Origin: Nocardioides sp. InS609-2
GTDB taxonomy: Bacteria; Actinomycetota; Actinomycetes; Propionibacteriales; Nocardioidaceae
DNA: 64,000 nt
Reading direction: 5' to 3'
Assembly (NCBI RefSeq): GCF_023208195.1
Contig: NZ_CP060034.1
Coordinates: forward strand, 3,534,001-3,598,000
Every line of letters starts with the position of its first letter. Position 1 is the stretch's first letter. The notes below the pieces were generated by a model. That model searched no databases. It was not told the DNA's origin and was given only the letters and a program-made list of their open reading frames with translations. Made by a program: the position numbers and the translations under genes. Shown here in pieces: positions 33,206 through 43,724 of this stretch.

Positions 33206-33221
33206 TACCCCATTTTGGGTA
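33206..33221. promoter_or_regulatory. 16-bp palindrome upstream of beta-helix gene C
   Basis: TACCCCA-TT-TTGGGTA, one mismatch from perfect, the counterpart of the 31601-31616 site. It is at the same distance from its gene and is followed by TACCGT as a possible -10 box. Confidence 0.6.
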
Positions 33222-33318
33222 CCGTTTCTGCTGTTCTCAAGGAGCGCTCGCCGGTGTTATGCGTGGACGGATGTCCCTCGTCCGGGTGCCCTGCCCCCTA
33301 CGCAAAGGTCGACTCGCC

Positions 33319-34806
<1,488 letters not shown>

Positions 34807-34865
34807 CCGTGTCGGCGAGCTCAGGTGGCGCAGGCCAGAACTGCTACAGTCCACGGTTCGGGCGG

Positions 34866-34880
34866 TCAGGGGGGCCCTGA
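34866..34880 (+). promoter_or_regulatory. Short hairpin upstream of beta-helix gene D
   Basis: TCAGGG-GGG-CCCTGA, a 6-bp stem with a 3-nt loop, 30 bp before the start. TACAGT at 34845-34850 upstream of it could be a -10 box. Weak evidence. Confidence 0.3.
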
Positions 34881-34910
34881 TGCCGTCCGGGTTCTACCCC
34901 AGGAATGGAC

Positions 34911-36287
34911 ATGGACCACAAGATCCTCCGCTCTCGGGCCACCCCCACATGGGTGGCGCTCGCCCTCTCGATGACTGTCAGCCTCACCGGCCTGGTGAGC
35001 ATAGGTCTCGTCGCGGGTGCGTCTGCCGGCGTCGTACCGCCCTTGGACCGCGATGGTGTGACTGCGCGCGCTCACGATCCGGAGTACGAGCGGGACCGCT
35101 CGTCACGAGACACCGAGCGGGGGATCCGCTTCCAGGCCGCAGCCAGATCGAGGGTGACCGCGCTCCGCTACTACCGCGTCCGTGGTGACACGGGGCGGCA
35201 TGTTGCTCGCGTGTGGTCGGACTCGGGCAAGTCGCTCGGCACGCTTGCCATCCCGTCCACCGGGGAGGTGGGGTGGCAGAAGGCGTCCTTCGCCTCGCCG
35301 GTGAAGCTCGAGGCGGGGAGCACGTACGCCGCATCCTTCTCGGTACGCGCGGGAGTTCCCTACGCCGTTCTCCGCGACGGCACGGCCGGCGGAGGATCCC
35401 GCTACAGCGTCCTGGGTGGCGCCCACGCACTGAAGGGTCATTACCCGGCCAAGCTGATGAAGCACGCGCAGTTCCTGGTCCGGCCGGTGCTCGGAAAGGT
35501 GACGACGAAGACCCCGTCATCGTTCCCCGACGCCGCCAACACCGGCGTGCCCGGCGGAGTGTCGCTGTCGGCGTACACCGGAACCTCGACGATCCGCGCC
35601 GACGGCGCCGTGATCGACGGCAGGCAGGTCAACGGCAGGCTCTCCATCCAGGCCGAGAACGTCGTCATCAAGCACTCGCTCGTCAACGGCAACATCGAGA
35701 TCAGGGAGGGGGGCTCGCTCACGATCTCCGACTCGACGGTCGACGGTGGCACGTTCGACGGCTCGGCCGTCGGGCAGTACAACGTCACGATGCGTCGCGT
35801 CGAGGTCGTCGGGGCCCGGCAGTCGCTCTCGTGCAACCAGAACTGTGACATCCAGGATTCCTGGCTGCACGGTCAGTACATCCAGCCCGGCAGCGACTGG
35901 CACGGCGACGGGTTCGTCTCCAACGGTGGCTCCGACATGCTCGTCCGCCACAACACCTTGGCGTGCGACTCGGAGACCTCAGGCAACGGTGGGTGCTCCG
36001 GCGCCGTCGCGCTCTTCGCGGACTTCGACCCGATCACCGACGTCACCATCGACGCGAACCTGTTCACCGCCGGGCGCGCGGCGTACTGCCTGTACGGCGG
36101 CTACGACACGGGCAAGCCATACGGCGACAACCCGACGAACGTCGTGATCACGAGCAACGTGTTCCAGCGGGGCGCCAACCGCAAGTGCGCCGCGTTCGGT
36201 GCCGCGGCGGCGGTGGCCGACTCAGGAGAGGGCAACGTGTTCGAGGGCAACGTGTGGGACGACGGCAAGAAGGTCCGTCAGCCCTGA
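34911..36287 (+). CDS. Secreted beta-helix protein D: DUF4082-like module, no repeat linker, right-handed beta-helix
   Basis: 458 aa. ATG 34911 is preferred over the in-frame ATG 34905 because AGGAA at 34901-34905 is correctly spaced only for the former. The hydrophobic signal WVALALSMTVSLTGLVSIGL is followed by a divergent DUF4082-like module (ALRYYRVRGDTGRHVARVWS, GWQKASFASPVKL). The beta-helix begins FPDAANTGVP almost directly after it. This is the most diverged copy (NCDIQDSWLHGQYIQPGSDW kept; LVRHNTLACDSETSGNGGC). It converges with a glycosyltransferase gene, overlapping by 10 bp. Confidence 0.87.
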   Translation: MDHKILRSRATPTWVALALSMTVSLTGLVSIGLVAGASAGVVPPLDRDGVTARAHDPEYERDRSSRDTERGIRFQAAARSRVTALRYYRVRGDTGRHVARVWSDSGKSLGTLAIPSTGEVGWQKASFASPVKLEAGSTYAASFSVRAGVPYAVLRDGTAGGGSRYSVLGGAHALKGHYPAKLMKHAQFLVRPVLGKVTTKTPSSFPDAANTGVPGGVSLSAYTGTSTIRADGAVIDGRQVNGRLSIQAENVVIKHSLVNGNIEIREGGSLTISDSTVDGGTFDGSAVGQYNVTMRRVEVVGARQSLSCNQNCDIQDSWLHGQYIQPGSDWHGDGFVSNGGSDMLVRHNTLACDSETSGNGGCSGAVALFADFDPITDVTIDANLFTAGRAAYCLYGGYDTGKPYGDNPTNVVITSNVFQRGANRKCAAFGAAAAVADSGEGNVFEGNVWDDGKKVRQP

Positions 36288-37246
36288 GTCTTCCCCTTGG
36301 CGGCTGCTGGGGCGACGGTGTGCGGGCCGGGACGGTCCGTCATCCGTCGCGGGCTCAGCAAGGTGGCGAGGGCCGCCCTGCTGGTGGCCCGGCCCATCGC
36401 TGCCCGGCTTGCCTCGCGCAGGACGACCACGGCCCAGAAGAGAGTGCCCGCGACGAACCCGTTGCGACGACGGTGCAGACGCACCCTGTTGGCGACCAGC
36501 AGCGACCACAGGCCTGGCGAGCGCGTGGACTCACCCTGCAGGTGGGTCGCGCGTGCTGTCGGGACGTACACCGTGCGGTAGCCGTGGTCGCGCGCTCGAA
36601 GGCCGTACTCCGTCTCCTCGGAGTAGAGGAAGAACGACTCGTCCCAGGTGCCGCACGCGTGCCAGCACTGCGCCGAGATGAGCTGCGTGGAGCCCTCGGC
36701 CCAGTCGGCGAAGCCTAGGGCGTCGTACTCCCGAGGATCGGTGACGAGCTCACCCCAGCGCGGCCGGCGTCCAGCGCGGACGGCACCGATGGTGGCGTCG
36801 CCCAAGGCGCGCAGCACCGTGGGTTCGCGCCGCAGTGAGAAGTGCAGGTCGCCATTCGAGTCGTCGAGCCGTGGCACTGCGATGCCGACGCCGGGTGCCT
36901 GGAGAGCTTCCAGCAGCAGCCCCACCGAACCGGCGGCGAGTCGCACGTCGGGGTTGAGCACGAGGACGGCGCGGTGGGGAGGAGCTGCGGCGACGCCGGC
37001 GTTGAGTCCCGCGGCGTAGCCAGCATTGCGGCCCATGTCGACGATCGTGCAGCCGGGGGAGAGGCGGACGGCCACGTCGGCGCTGCCGTCGACGGACGCG
37101 TTGTCACTGACGATGAGCTGCCACGTCAGACCCGACAGGCCCTCCGGCAGGGACTCGACCAGGGCAGGCAGGACATCGCTGCTGTTGAAGGCGACGACCA
37201 CGACCGCGACATCGATCACGGGTGTCGGAGTGCCGGGGGAGTCCAT
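36278..37246 (-). CDS. Glycosyltransferase family 2 (rhamnosyltransferase-like)
   Basis: 322 aa. GT-A fold: VAVVVVAFNSSDVLPALVES at the N-terminus, IVSDNASVDGSADVAV, and the VLNPDVRLAAGS segment containing the N-x-D metal site (DxD equivalent) near residue 90. FFLYSEETEYGLRARDHGYR is typical of dTDP-rhamnosyltransferase-like GT2 enzymes. The start at 37246 (MDSPGTPTPVID) has GGTGGGAG upstream; the longer frame over the promoter region is rejected. The sugar donor is not certain; no rhamnose biosynthesis genes are in this window. Confidence 0.9.
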   Translation of the reverse strand: MDSPGTPTPVIDVAVVVVAFNSSDVLPALVESLPEGLSGLTWQLIVSDNASVDGSADVAVRLSPGCTIVDMGRNAGYAAGLNAGVAAAPPHRAVLVLNPDVRLAAGSVGLLLEALQAPGVGIAVPRLDDSNGDLHFSLRREPTVLRALGDATIGAVRAGRRPRWGELVTDPREYDALGFADWAEGSTQLISAQCWHACGTWDESFFLYSEETEYGLRARDHGYRTVYVPTARATHLQGESTRSPGLWSLLVANRVRLHRRRNGFVAGTLFWAVVVLREASRAAMGRATSRAALATLLSPRRMTDRPGPHTVAPAAAKGKTQG

Positions 37247-37289
37247 GGGTTGCTCCCACCTCGTTCGCGCGATGGCCAGAACGTCGAGG

Positions 37290-37295
37290 ATTCTA
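37290..37295 (-). promoter_or_regulatory. Candidate -10 box for the GT2 gene
   Basis: TAGAAT on the minus strand, 43 bp upstream of the GT2 start, close to consensus TATAAT. No clear -35. Confidence 0.4.
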
Positions 37296-37396
37296 GCCCG
37301 AACCGGTTGACTCGGGCCGGCGAACGGCCTGGATCCCTTACGGTGGGCGGATGAACTGCGCCCACCGAGTGTCACGGTCCAGATGGACCTGAGACT

Positions 37397-38506
37397 GTGA
37401 CGGATGTCGTCATGGCCCTGGCCCATCGCACCTGGGCAGACGGGATGGCCGTCGGCTACGCCTACTCTCCTGACCGCATCAGCGTTCTGCTCCGCGACGA
37501 CTCGACCATCCCCTTCGTGCTCCTGGCCGATCCCGTGCGCAGTCACCTGGGCCGGGTCAAACGTGCGCGCTGCCCGTCGCCAGCCTTCTCCACGGACCCG
37601 AGCCGCCGGCTCGTCCACCCCTACCGCTGGCGCCGCGGCGAGCCCACGACGATGAACGAGGCCGTTCCCGTCTACCGGCGTCTCGACCGCTGGCTGCGCG
37701 CGCAGGTCGAGGCGACGGAAACCGTCCTTGTGACCTCACATCCCGTCTTGGCCGCCGTAGCCGACCGGGGCGCCTGGCGCGACATCAGCTACTACGCCTG
37801 GGACGACTTTCGGGGAATTCCCGGCTTCTTCGACCTGTACGGCTGGGCCCACGAGACCCTGGCTGCCGCGGACGTCAACGTCGTTGGCGTCACCGAGAAG
37901 ATCGTGCAGAACGTCGGCGCGCGGCGCCGTACGGTGGTGCCCAACGCCATCCTCGCCTCCGACTACGACGACGTCGACTCCGTGCCGGCCTGGTTCACCG
38001 AGGTGCGTGGCCGGGTGGCGTTCTACGCTGGCAGCCTTCAGGGTCGCGTCGATGTCGACGCCCTAACGACGCTCGCGCGAGACCTCGGATCCGACTGGAC
38101 GATTGTCCTGGTCGGTCCCATGCAGGACCCGGAGTGGTTCCGGGGGCTGGCGGCCGAGCCCAACGTGCTGATCCACGAAGCCGAGCCGCGGTCGTCGATC
38201 CTGGCCATGATGGCCGCGGCCGACGTCTGCCTGGTGCCGCACCTCGACGGCACCGGGTCCATGAGCCCGCTGAAGATCTACGAGTACCTGGGCGCGGGGG
38301 CCGCCGTGGTGGCCACCGACCTCGAAGCCATGCGCGGCCTGTCGCCCCGCTGCCTGCTCGTGCCAGCGGGTGGGTCGCTCACACCAGCGGTGCTCGAGGC
38401 GGCAGCCCTGCCCGCCGCCACACCGGAAGAGGTGGCGGCGTTCCGCGCCGAGCACGACTGGAGCGCGCGGTACGCCGCGTGGCGTCAGTCGGTCCTGGGC
38501 TACTGA
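37397..38506 (+). CDS. Glycosyltransferase (GT4-like)
   Basis: 369 aa from GTG 37397; an ATG at 37412 is an alternative. GT-B fold: the C-terminal half has RVAFYAGSLQGRVDVDALTT, WTIVLVGPMQDPEWFRG and SPLKIYEYLGAGAAVVATD with the conserved acidic E of the nucleotide-sugar site. The N-terminal half (ISYYAWDDFRGIPGF) matches a group of glycosyltransferases that work with surface polysaccharides. It is divergent from the GT2 gene and overlaps the flippase gene end-to-end by 7 bp. Confidence 0.85.
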   Translation: MTDVVMALAHRTWADGMAVGYAYSPDRISVLLRDDSTIPFVLLADPVRSHLGRVKRARCPSPAFSTDPSRRLVHPYRWRRGEPTTMNEAVPVYRRLDRWLRAQVEATETVLVTSHPVLAAVADRGAWRDISYYAWDDFRGIPGFFDLYGWAHETLAAADVNVVGVTEKIVQNVGARRRTVVPNAILASDYDDVDSVPAWFTEVRGRVAFYAGSLQGRVDVDALTTLARDLGSDWTIVLVGPMQDPEWFRGLAAEPNVLIHEAEPRSSILAMMAAADVCLVPHLDGTGSMSPLKIYEYLGAGAAVVATDLEAMRGLSPRCLLVPAGGSLTPAVLEAAALPAATPEEVAAFRAEHDWSARYAAWRQSVLGY

Positions 38507-40008
38507 GCCTCGACAGCCGGAGCACGGCGCAGCTGGGTGGTGCGGTGGTAGGCCTTGAGGCCCCAGCGCAGCATCAGGAGCGCGTACACGACCGAGCCGG
38601 CCGCACCACCGGCAAGGAGCGCCAGCCACGGGTTGTCGGGCATTGCGCCGACCCAGCTCGCGACCAGCCCGGCTGCCACTGCTCCGCCGATGGGCGGCAG
38701 GGAGGTGCGGAACATCGGGACGACCGGCAGCGACGTCATCCGGCGACAGGTCGAGAGGTTCCACGGGATCACCACGACGGCCAGCACGACGATGGTCACC
38801 CATGCCGCCGAGACGCTGCCCCAGCGCGGCACGGTCAGCCACATGGCCGGCAGCACGAGCAGTAGCCGCGCGAGCTGGGAGCGCATGTACTCCTTGGCGT
38901 AGCCGCCGGCGATCAGCACGTCGGCGACCAGCGACATCACGGCTTCGAAGGCCTTCGTGATCGCGATGACGCTCAGAATGGCCGCGGCCGCCGACCACTT
39001 GTCTCCGTAGAGCACCCGCACGAGGTACGGCGCCAGGCCGGCGAGGATGGCCGAGACCGGCCAGAAGACCCCGGCGATCATGTCGAGGCAGCTGGCCAGG
39101 AGGCGACCGACGAGCTCGCGGTCGTCGCGGATCTTGGCGAAGAGCGGCAGACCGACGTTGACGAGGACCGGCAGGAACAGGCCGAGCGGCCAGGCAGCGA
39201 TCGTGGCGGCGAGTGTGTAGACGCCGGCCTCGTGCGGCCCCAGCAGCCGGCTGATCACGAAGACGTCGACGCCCATGAGCATGCTGCCGATGAGGCTGGC
39301 TCCGACGAGCGGGATGCCGAGCCGCATGATCTCGCGGGCCGCGTCGCGGTCCCACCCCGGCCGGTAGCGCTTCTTCGCCGCCACGAGAAGGGCGATGACG
39401 ACGAAGGCCTGGCCGCCGACCCGGGACCAGGCCAGGGCCATCTCGCCCAGTCCCTGAAGGGCGAGGGAGATGAGCAGGCCGCTGGACACCAGGAGCCCGA
39501 CGAAGTCGAACACGACCCGCTGGCCCTGCCGGAACTCACGGATGAGGAGGCCCACCGGCACCGCGGCGGGGCCGCACAGGACGAGGTAGAGACACATGAC
39601 CCGAAGGGCGCCGGTGGCGTCGGGGGCACCGAACGCCCTGGCGATGAACGGCGCGAGCAGCGCGAGGACGACGCCAAGGCCGGTGAAGTTGATGAGGGCG
39701 AAGGTCACCGCGGTCGAGGCGATGCGGTCGATGTCGTCGCGGGCCCGAACCACTGCAGCACCGATGCCCATGTCGGCGAAGTTGCCCATGAAGGTGAACA
39801 CCACCAGGGCAACGGCGAAGAGCCCGAACTCGTTGGGCGTCAGCAGGCGGGCGGCGACGATGCCGGTCAGGAGACTGGCCATCCGGATCGTTAGCGCCCC
39901 GCCGGTGCTCCACGCGGTGCTGCGCAGCACGCTGCGCCGGAGGCCGCTCGCTGGGGGGCCAGCACCGTCGGGGGGTGCCGAGGCCTCCCCGGGACGCTCG
40001 TCATCCAT
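38500..40008 (-). CDS. Wzx-type flippase (polysaccharide transporter, MOP superfamily)
   Basis: 502 aa with about 12-14 hydrophobic segments. The N-terminal region STAWSTGGALTIRMASLLTG with RLLTPNEFGLFAVALVVFTF is typical of Polysacc_synt_3/Wzx proteins. It moves the lipid-linked repeat unit across the cytoplasmic membrane. It is in an operon-like order with the Wzy-like (8-bp overlap) and Wzz-like genes, the complete Wzx/Wzy-dependent assembly set. The Wzx label is by family and context. Confidence 0.9.
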   Translation of the reverse strand: MDDERPGEASAPPDGAGPPASGLRRSVLRSTAWSTGGALTIRMASLLTGIVAARLLTPNEFGLFAVALVVFTFMGNFADMGIGAAVVRARDDIDRIASTAVTFALINFTGLGVVLALLAPFIARAFGAPDATGALRVMCLYLVLCGPAAVPVGLLIREFRQGQRVVFDFVGLLVSSGLLISLALQGLGEMALAWSRVGGQAFVVIALLVAAKKRYRPGWDRDAAREIMRLGIPLVGASLIGSMLMGVDVFVISRLLGPHEAGVYTLAATIAAWPLGLFLPVLVNVGLPLFAKIRDDRELVGRLLASCLDMIAGVFWPVSAILAGLAPYLVRVLYGDKWSAAAAILSVIAITKAFEAVMSLVADVLIAGGYAKEYMRSQLARLLLVLPAMWLTVPRWGSVSAAWVTIVVLAVVVIPWNLSTCRRMTSLPVVPMFRTSLPPIGGAVAAGLVASWVGAMPDNPWLALLAGGAAGSVVYALLMLRWGLKAYHRTTQLRRAPAVEAQ

Positions 40009-41410
40009 CGCCGACGTCGCCGTTCGCGCTGGCCAGCTTCCGCACGTCGTCGCGCGTCATCCGCCAGGCCGCGCCGGACAGGCCGATGAGGAGGAACGTG
40101 GCGCCCGCTGCCATCGGGAACCCCCAGGCGTCGAACGTCGCGTAGCTCATCGCGATGCCGACCAGTCCCGCGCTCAGCGCGAGGCCGAGGTGCTGGTGCT
40201 CGGGGGAGGTGGCGTGTCGCTTGGCGTACCTCGCCGCGTAGGTCGAGGCGATGAAGAGGAACAGGGTGATGACCAGGCCGACCGCACCGAGCTCGACGAG
40301 GTTCATCAGGAACTGGTTGTCGAGGGTGCGGTAGTAGGCGGGCATGAAGGTCGACGCTCCACGACCCAACCACGGGTGGCCGGCGTAGATCCCGAGGATC
40401 TGGCCGTAGTCGGATGTGCGCCCGGACACGCTGGGGTCGCCGAGCAGGCTGGTGAACAGCGAACGGATCGTGCCGACCAAACCGGGGAAGGTCGCGCGCA
40501 TGGCCACCACCACCGCGGGGAACAGCACCAGGGACCACGCGCGGCGGTTCCATGACCAGCCCGCGAAGAGGATGAGGAGGCTCGCACCCAGCACAAGGAT
40601 CCCCGAGCGGGACACCGACATCGGCACGGCGAGCGACAGCAGGGCGACCGGCGCGTAGTCGTACCAGCGGCGGACGCGGTACAGCGCCTGATGCAGCGCA
40701 AGGGGGAACAGGGCGGCGAGCACGACGCCGTACTCGATGGGATGTGTTGCGGTGGCCTGCACGCGGTTGAGGCCGGAGCGCACGAGCGACCCGATCTCGC
40801 CGTTGATCGTCAGCCCGGGGATGCGGATGTACGACGCGAGGTTGGTGCCGGTGACGAACTGGATGACACCAACCAGGCCGATGACCGCGGCGAGCCAGAC
40901 GATCGTCGTCACGAAGCGGTCGAGCTGGCGCCAGGTGCGGAGTCCGTCACAGAGAATGAGGGCAACACCCAGCCAGCCCGCCACCGACAGCAGCCCGCGA
41001 ATGCCGGCCAGCTGGGATTTTTCCTGGAGCTCGGAGACGGAGACCGGCACCAGCGAGTAGACGCCGTCAGTGACCTGATGGACGTCGGCGGGGCGCACCC
41101 AGCCGACGCTGACTCCGTTGGCCCAGCTCAGCAGGACGGACACGGCCAGGAAACCCAGCGCCAGGTACACGGGCGAGACGTGGGACCTCGAGCCCAGCCC
41201 GCCCAGCCGGCTGCACAGCCACAAGATCAGGAGGAAGATCCCCCACAGGGTCGCCGGCGTGCCGGCCGCGCCGATGGGGCCGAACACGAGGCCGGCCGGG
41301 ATGAGCGTCAGTAGGCAGACGTAGATGGTGAGCAGGGTGGTGCCCGGCAAGCGCCTTGGCGCGGGCCGGACAGGCCGCTTGACCGCAGGTGACGGGGCGG
41401 TCGCGCTCAT
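40001..41410 (-). CDS. O-antigen ligase/polymerase family protein (Wzy-like)
   Basis: 469 aa, about 11-12 membrane segments (for example TLLTIYVCLLTLIPAGLVFG, GIFLLILWLCSRLGG). The large extracytoplasmic loop near residues 300-350 contains SLLGDPSVSGRTSDYGQILG and HPWLGRGASTF, the G-R-x(4-6)-W/G-x-G features of the Wzy_C domain. It probably polymerises repeat units outside the membrane. A ligase role is less likely in an actinomycete locus with Wzx and Wzz-like partners. Overlaps the genes on both sides by 4-8 bp. Confidence 0.88.
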   Translation of the reverse strand: MSATAPSPAVKRPVRPAPRRLPGTTLLTIYVCLLTLIPAGLVFGPIGAAGTPATLWGIFLLILWLCSRLGGLGSRSHVSPVYLALGFLAVSVLLSWANGVSVGWVRPADVHQVTDGVYSLVPVSVSELQEKSQLAGIRGLLSVAGWLGVALILCDGLRTWRQLDRFVTTIVWLAAVIGLVGVIQFVTGTNLASYIRIPGLTINGEIGSLVRSGLNRVQATATHPIEYGVVLAALFPLALHQALYRVRRWYDYAPVALLSLAVPMSVSRSGILVLGASLLILFAGWSWNRRAWSLVLFPAVVVAMRATFPGLVGTIRSLFTSLLGDPSVSGRTSDYGQILGIYAGHPWLGRGASTFMPAYYRTLDNQFLMNLVELGAVGLVITLFLFIASTYAARYAKRHATSPEHQHLGLALSAGLVGIAMSYATFDAWGFPMAAGATFLLIGLSGAAWRMTRDDVRKLASANGDVGDG

Positions 41411-42285
41411 CTGCCGCGACGGACGGCGGGCCGGGCGCTGTTGCCGGCACCGTTCTTGTCGATGGGGCCCCTACCCTGCTGCCGGTCGGACTCCTTTCCC
41501 GTCGTCTTGGGCCGCGACTGGGGCCGGTTGCCGGAGGACCCGGTTGACGCGGTCGTCGGCTCCGGCGACCCGCCCCTGGCCGGCTTCGCCGCGGGCTTGG
41601 TGGCCGTGTCGTCGGGCGGGGCCCCTCCGGCGCCGGCGGCCTCAGACTTCGCCTTCTTCTTCTCGGCACGCCGGGCGGCCCGCCGGCTCAGCGGGCGGTC
41701 AAGGGCGAAGACGAGCAGCAGGGTGATGATGCCGCCGAGGGCCACCACGACCACGAGCGCCTTGATCTTGGCTCCGGGCACCGCCTCCGCCTCCTGGTTC
41801 ACGGCCACCGGCAATGCAGAGATGATCTGGTTATCGGGGATGTCGGGGATGTCGCGCTCCTGGAGCTCGGCAAGCTGCTTGTCGAGTCGTCGGAGAATCT
41901 CGTCGCGCGTGGCGATCACGCCCACGCGGTCGGTGTCGGTCACCGTGATGCTCAACAGCGGGCCGCCCGAGGGCGCGAGCGCGAGTGCGAAGTCGGACTC
42001 GAAGCCGTCGCGCGCCATTTCGCGCTCGGTGTCCTTGGTGTTGATCTCGGCGGCGATGAGGCTCGCACCGATGACCAGGCCGGCCGGCTGGTTGATGAGC
42101 GGGTTCTGTGGATTCGAGTCACCATTTGCCTTGGACGGCAGCAGGAGGAGGTACTGGGCAGAGCCTTGATAGACGGTCTGGACCTTGGCGATCACGGCCC
42201 CACAGCCGAGGCCGGTGATCAGGATCCCGAGCAGCACAATGAGCCACCTGCGCCACAGGACCTTAAGCGCGTCGAGGAAATCCAT
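41407..42285 (-). CDS. Wzz-like polysaccharide co-polymerase (chain-length regulator)
   Basis: 292 aa. Two membrane segments flank an extracytoplasmic domain: WLIVLLGILITGLGCGAVIA (about residues 14-33) and IKALVVVVALGGIITLLLVF (about 173-192). The middle has a coiled-coil-prone RDEILRRLDKQLAELQERD stretch. The C-terminal tail of about 95 residues is cytoplasmic, basic and rich in Lys, Ala, Pro and Gly (KPAAKPARGGSPEPTT). There is no fused tyrosine kinase domain and none in the window. It is the first gene of the wzz-wzy-wzx operon. Confidence 0.87.
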   Translation of the reverse strand: MDFLDALKVLWRRWLIVLLGILITGLGCGAVIAKVQTVYQGSAQYLLLLPSKANGDSNPQNPLINQPAGLVIGASLIAAEINTKDTEREMARDGFESDFALALAPSGGPLLSITVTDTDRVGVIATRDEILRRLDKQLAELQERDIPDIPDNQIISALPVAVNQEAEAVPGAKIKALVVVVALGGIITLLLVFALDRPLSRRAARRAEKKKAKSEAAGAGGAPPDDTATKPAAKPARGGSPEPTTASTGSSGNRPQSRPKTTGKESDRQQGRGPIDKNGAGNSARPAVRRGR

Positions 42286-42383
42286 CAGCTTCCCGCTCTC
42301 TCATCCTGTACGTGTCTCAAGCCTAACTGAGCACTAGGGCATCCCGCGGCGAGAACGCCGATCCCGGATGGGCCGTTGTCGCC

Positions 42384-42389
42384 TAGTCT
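42384..42389 (+). promoter_or_regulatory. Candidate -10 box for the gene at 42396, leaderless type
   Basis: TAGTCT, 6 nt, then GTG 42396. No Shine-Dalgarno sequence. A clear example of the leaderless arrangement seen at several genes in this window. Confidence 0.55.
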
Positions 42390-42395
42390 GTCCCT

Positions 42396-43550
42396 GTGTC
42401 GCGACGCGAACCTGTCAGCATCGTTTGTGTCTGGAATGACGAGGCCGTGAGGTCGGCGTGCCTCGACGCCTCCGTGGCAGCCCTGCTGCCGACTGCGCCC
42501 CATACCGAGTACCTCCCTGTCGACAACCGCGGGCAGGTGCACCCCACGGCCGGCTCCGCCCTCAACAGCGGCGTCCGGGCGGCGACCACCGAGTACGTCG
42601 CGTTCATCCATCAAGACATTCACCTGCACTCCCTCGAGGCCCTCGAGCGGGCAGCCGGTCTGCTGGCCGACCACCCCGACGTGGGCCTGCTCGGTGCCAT
42701 CGGCATCACCGGTGACGGCGAGCTCGTCGGCCGCATCCGCGACCGGCTGATGATCCTGGGGCGCAGTACCTCGACGCCGGTCGACGTCGACAGCCTTGAC
42801 GAGGTGCTCTTTCTCGCGCGGCGCAGCGACCTGCTCGAGGAGCCCGTGAGCGAGCACGCCGACCTGGCCTGGCACGCATACGCCGTCGAGCTCGGCATGC
42901 GCTTCCGCGCGCAGAGCCTGCGGGTGGCAGCGGTCGACGTGCCGCTCACCCACAACAGCCTGTCGACCAACCTGGCCCGGCTCGACCACGCCCACGCCGT
43001 TCTCGCCGCGATGTATCCCGACCAGGTGCCGACTCGCACCACGTGCGGTGATGTGACCTCGTCGGTGCCGAAGTCGGAGACCCGCCCCCTGCTGGCCGAC
43101 CACCGGTGGCGACTGCGCTGGCTCCGTGGCTCCTGGTCGGCCCGCCGCGTCAAGGCACAGACCGGGGTGCGCAACATCGTGCTCGCCGACATCCGCTTCG
43201 ACATCGACCGGGTGCTGGAGTGCACGCAGACGACCAGCCTGCGCGTCCTCAACGTGTTGCCGGAGGGGTCCGGCTTTCCGGAGCCGAGCGAGGGCGCCCG
43301 CCTGCAGCGAGGCGGTGCCGAGCTCGTGTGCAGCGCCGTGACTCCAGCCGGGCTCGCGTCCATCACCATTGAGGACCGGCCGACGCTGGTGACGAACCTG
43401 GGAGCTGCTGAACTGGATGACCTCAGGGTCGGACCGGAGAGCGTCATCGGCTTGCACGAGTCGGGCTACTGGCTTCTCGACGGTGTGAGTGCCGACGTCG
43501 GTGCCATCTGGAGCTCTCCGAAGACGCGTCCGGCGAGCCTCCTGGTCTGA
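42396..43550 (+). CDS. Glycosyltransferase family 2-like protein with C-terminal extra domain
   Basis: 384 aa. The N-terminal part (about residues 1-190) resembles the Glyco_tranf_2_5 type of GT-A domain: SIVCVWNDEAVRSACLDASV, TTEYVAFIHQDIHLHSLEAL, where HQD replaces the usual DxD, and a WHAYAVELGMRFR segment. The C-terminal part of about 150 residues (from TGVRNIVLADIRFDIDRVLE) is unlike standard GT2 enzymes and I do not recognise it. It is divergent from the wzz operon by 110 bp and transcribed alone. Probably the last glycosyltransferase of the locus. Confidence 0.75.
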   Translation: MSRREPVSIVCVWNDEAVRSACLDASVAALLPTAPHTEYLPVDNRGQVHPTAGSALNSGVRAATTEYVAFIHQDIHLHSLEALERAAGLLADHPDVGLLGAIGITGDGELVGRIRDRLMILGRSTSTPVDVDSLDEVLFLARRSDLLEEPVSEHADLAWHAYAVELGMRFRAQSLRVAAVDVPLTHNSLSTNLARLDHAHAVLAAMYPDQVPTRTTCGDVTSSVPKSETRPLLADHRWRLRWLRGSWSARRVKAQTGVRNIVLADIRFDIDRVLECTQTTSLRVLNVLPEGSGFPEPSEGARLQRGGAELVCSAVTPAGLASITIEDRPTLVTNLGAAELDDLRVGPESVIGLHESGYWLLDGVSADVGAIWSSPKTRPASLLV

Positions 43551-43626
43551 GGGACTCGTCTCGAACGTCGGCGCCTACGCGCCGCTCGTAGATCCCCATG
43601 CTTGCCCCCTACGCCCTGCCCCGCCC

Positions 43627-43650
43627 TGCCCTGCCGAACGCGACAGGGCA
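43627..43650 (+). terminator. Stem-loop after the 42396 gene
   Basis: TGCCCTG (43627-43633) and CAGGGCA (43644-43650), a 7-bp stem with a 10-nt loop between two convergent genes. A preceding GGCGC/GCGCC hairpin lies near 43570. A partial GTATCGAG element (43667 onwards) resembles the repeats at 1.4 and 7.5 kb. Confidence 0.45.
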
Positions 43651-43724
43651 TGGTCCCCCAGGACCAAGTATCGAGTCTCCGTGGTCGAGGCGTCCCTGTC
43701 ATAGCCTGTCTTCGGTAACTCAGG

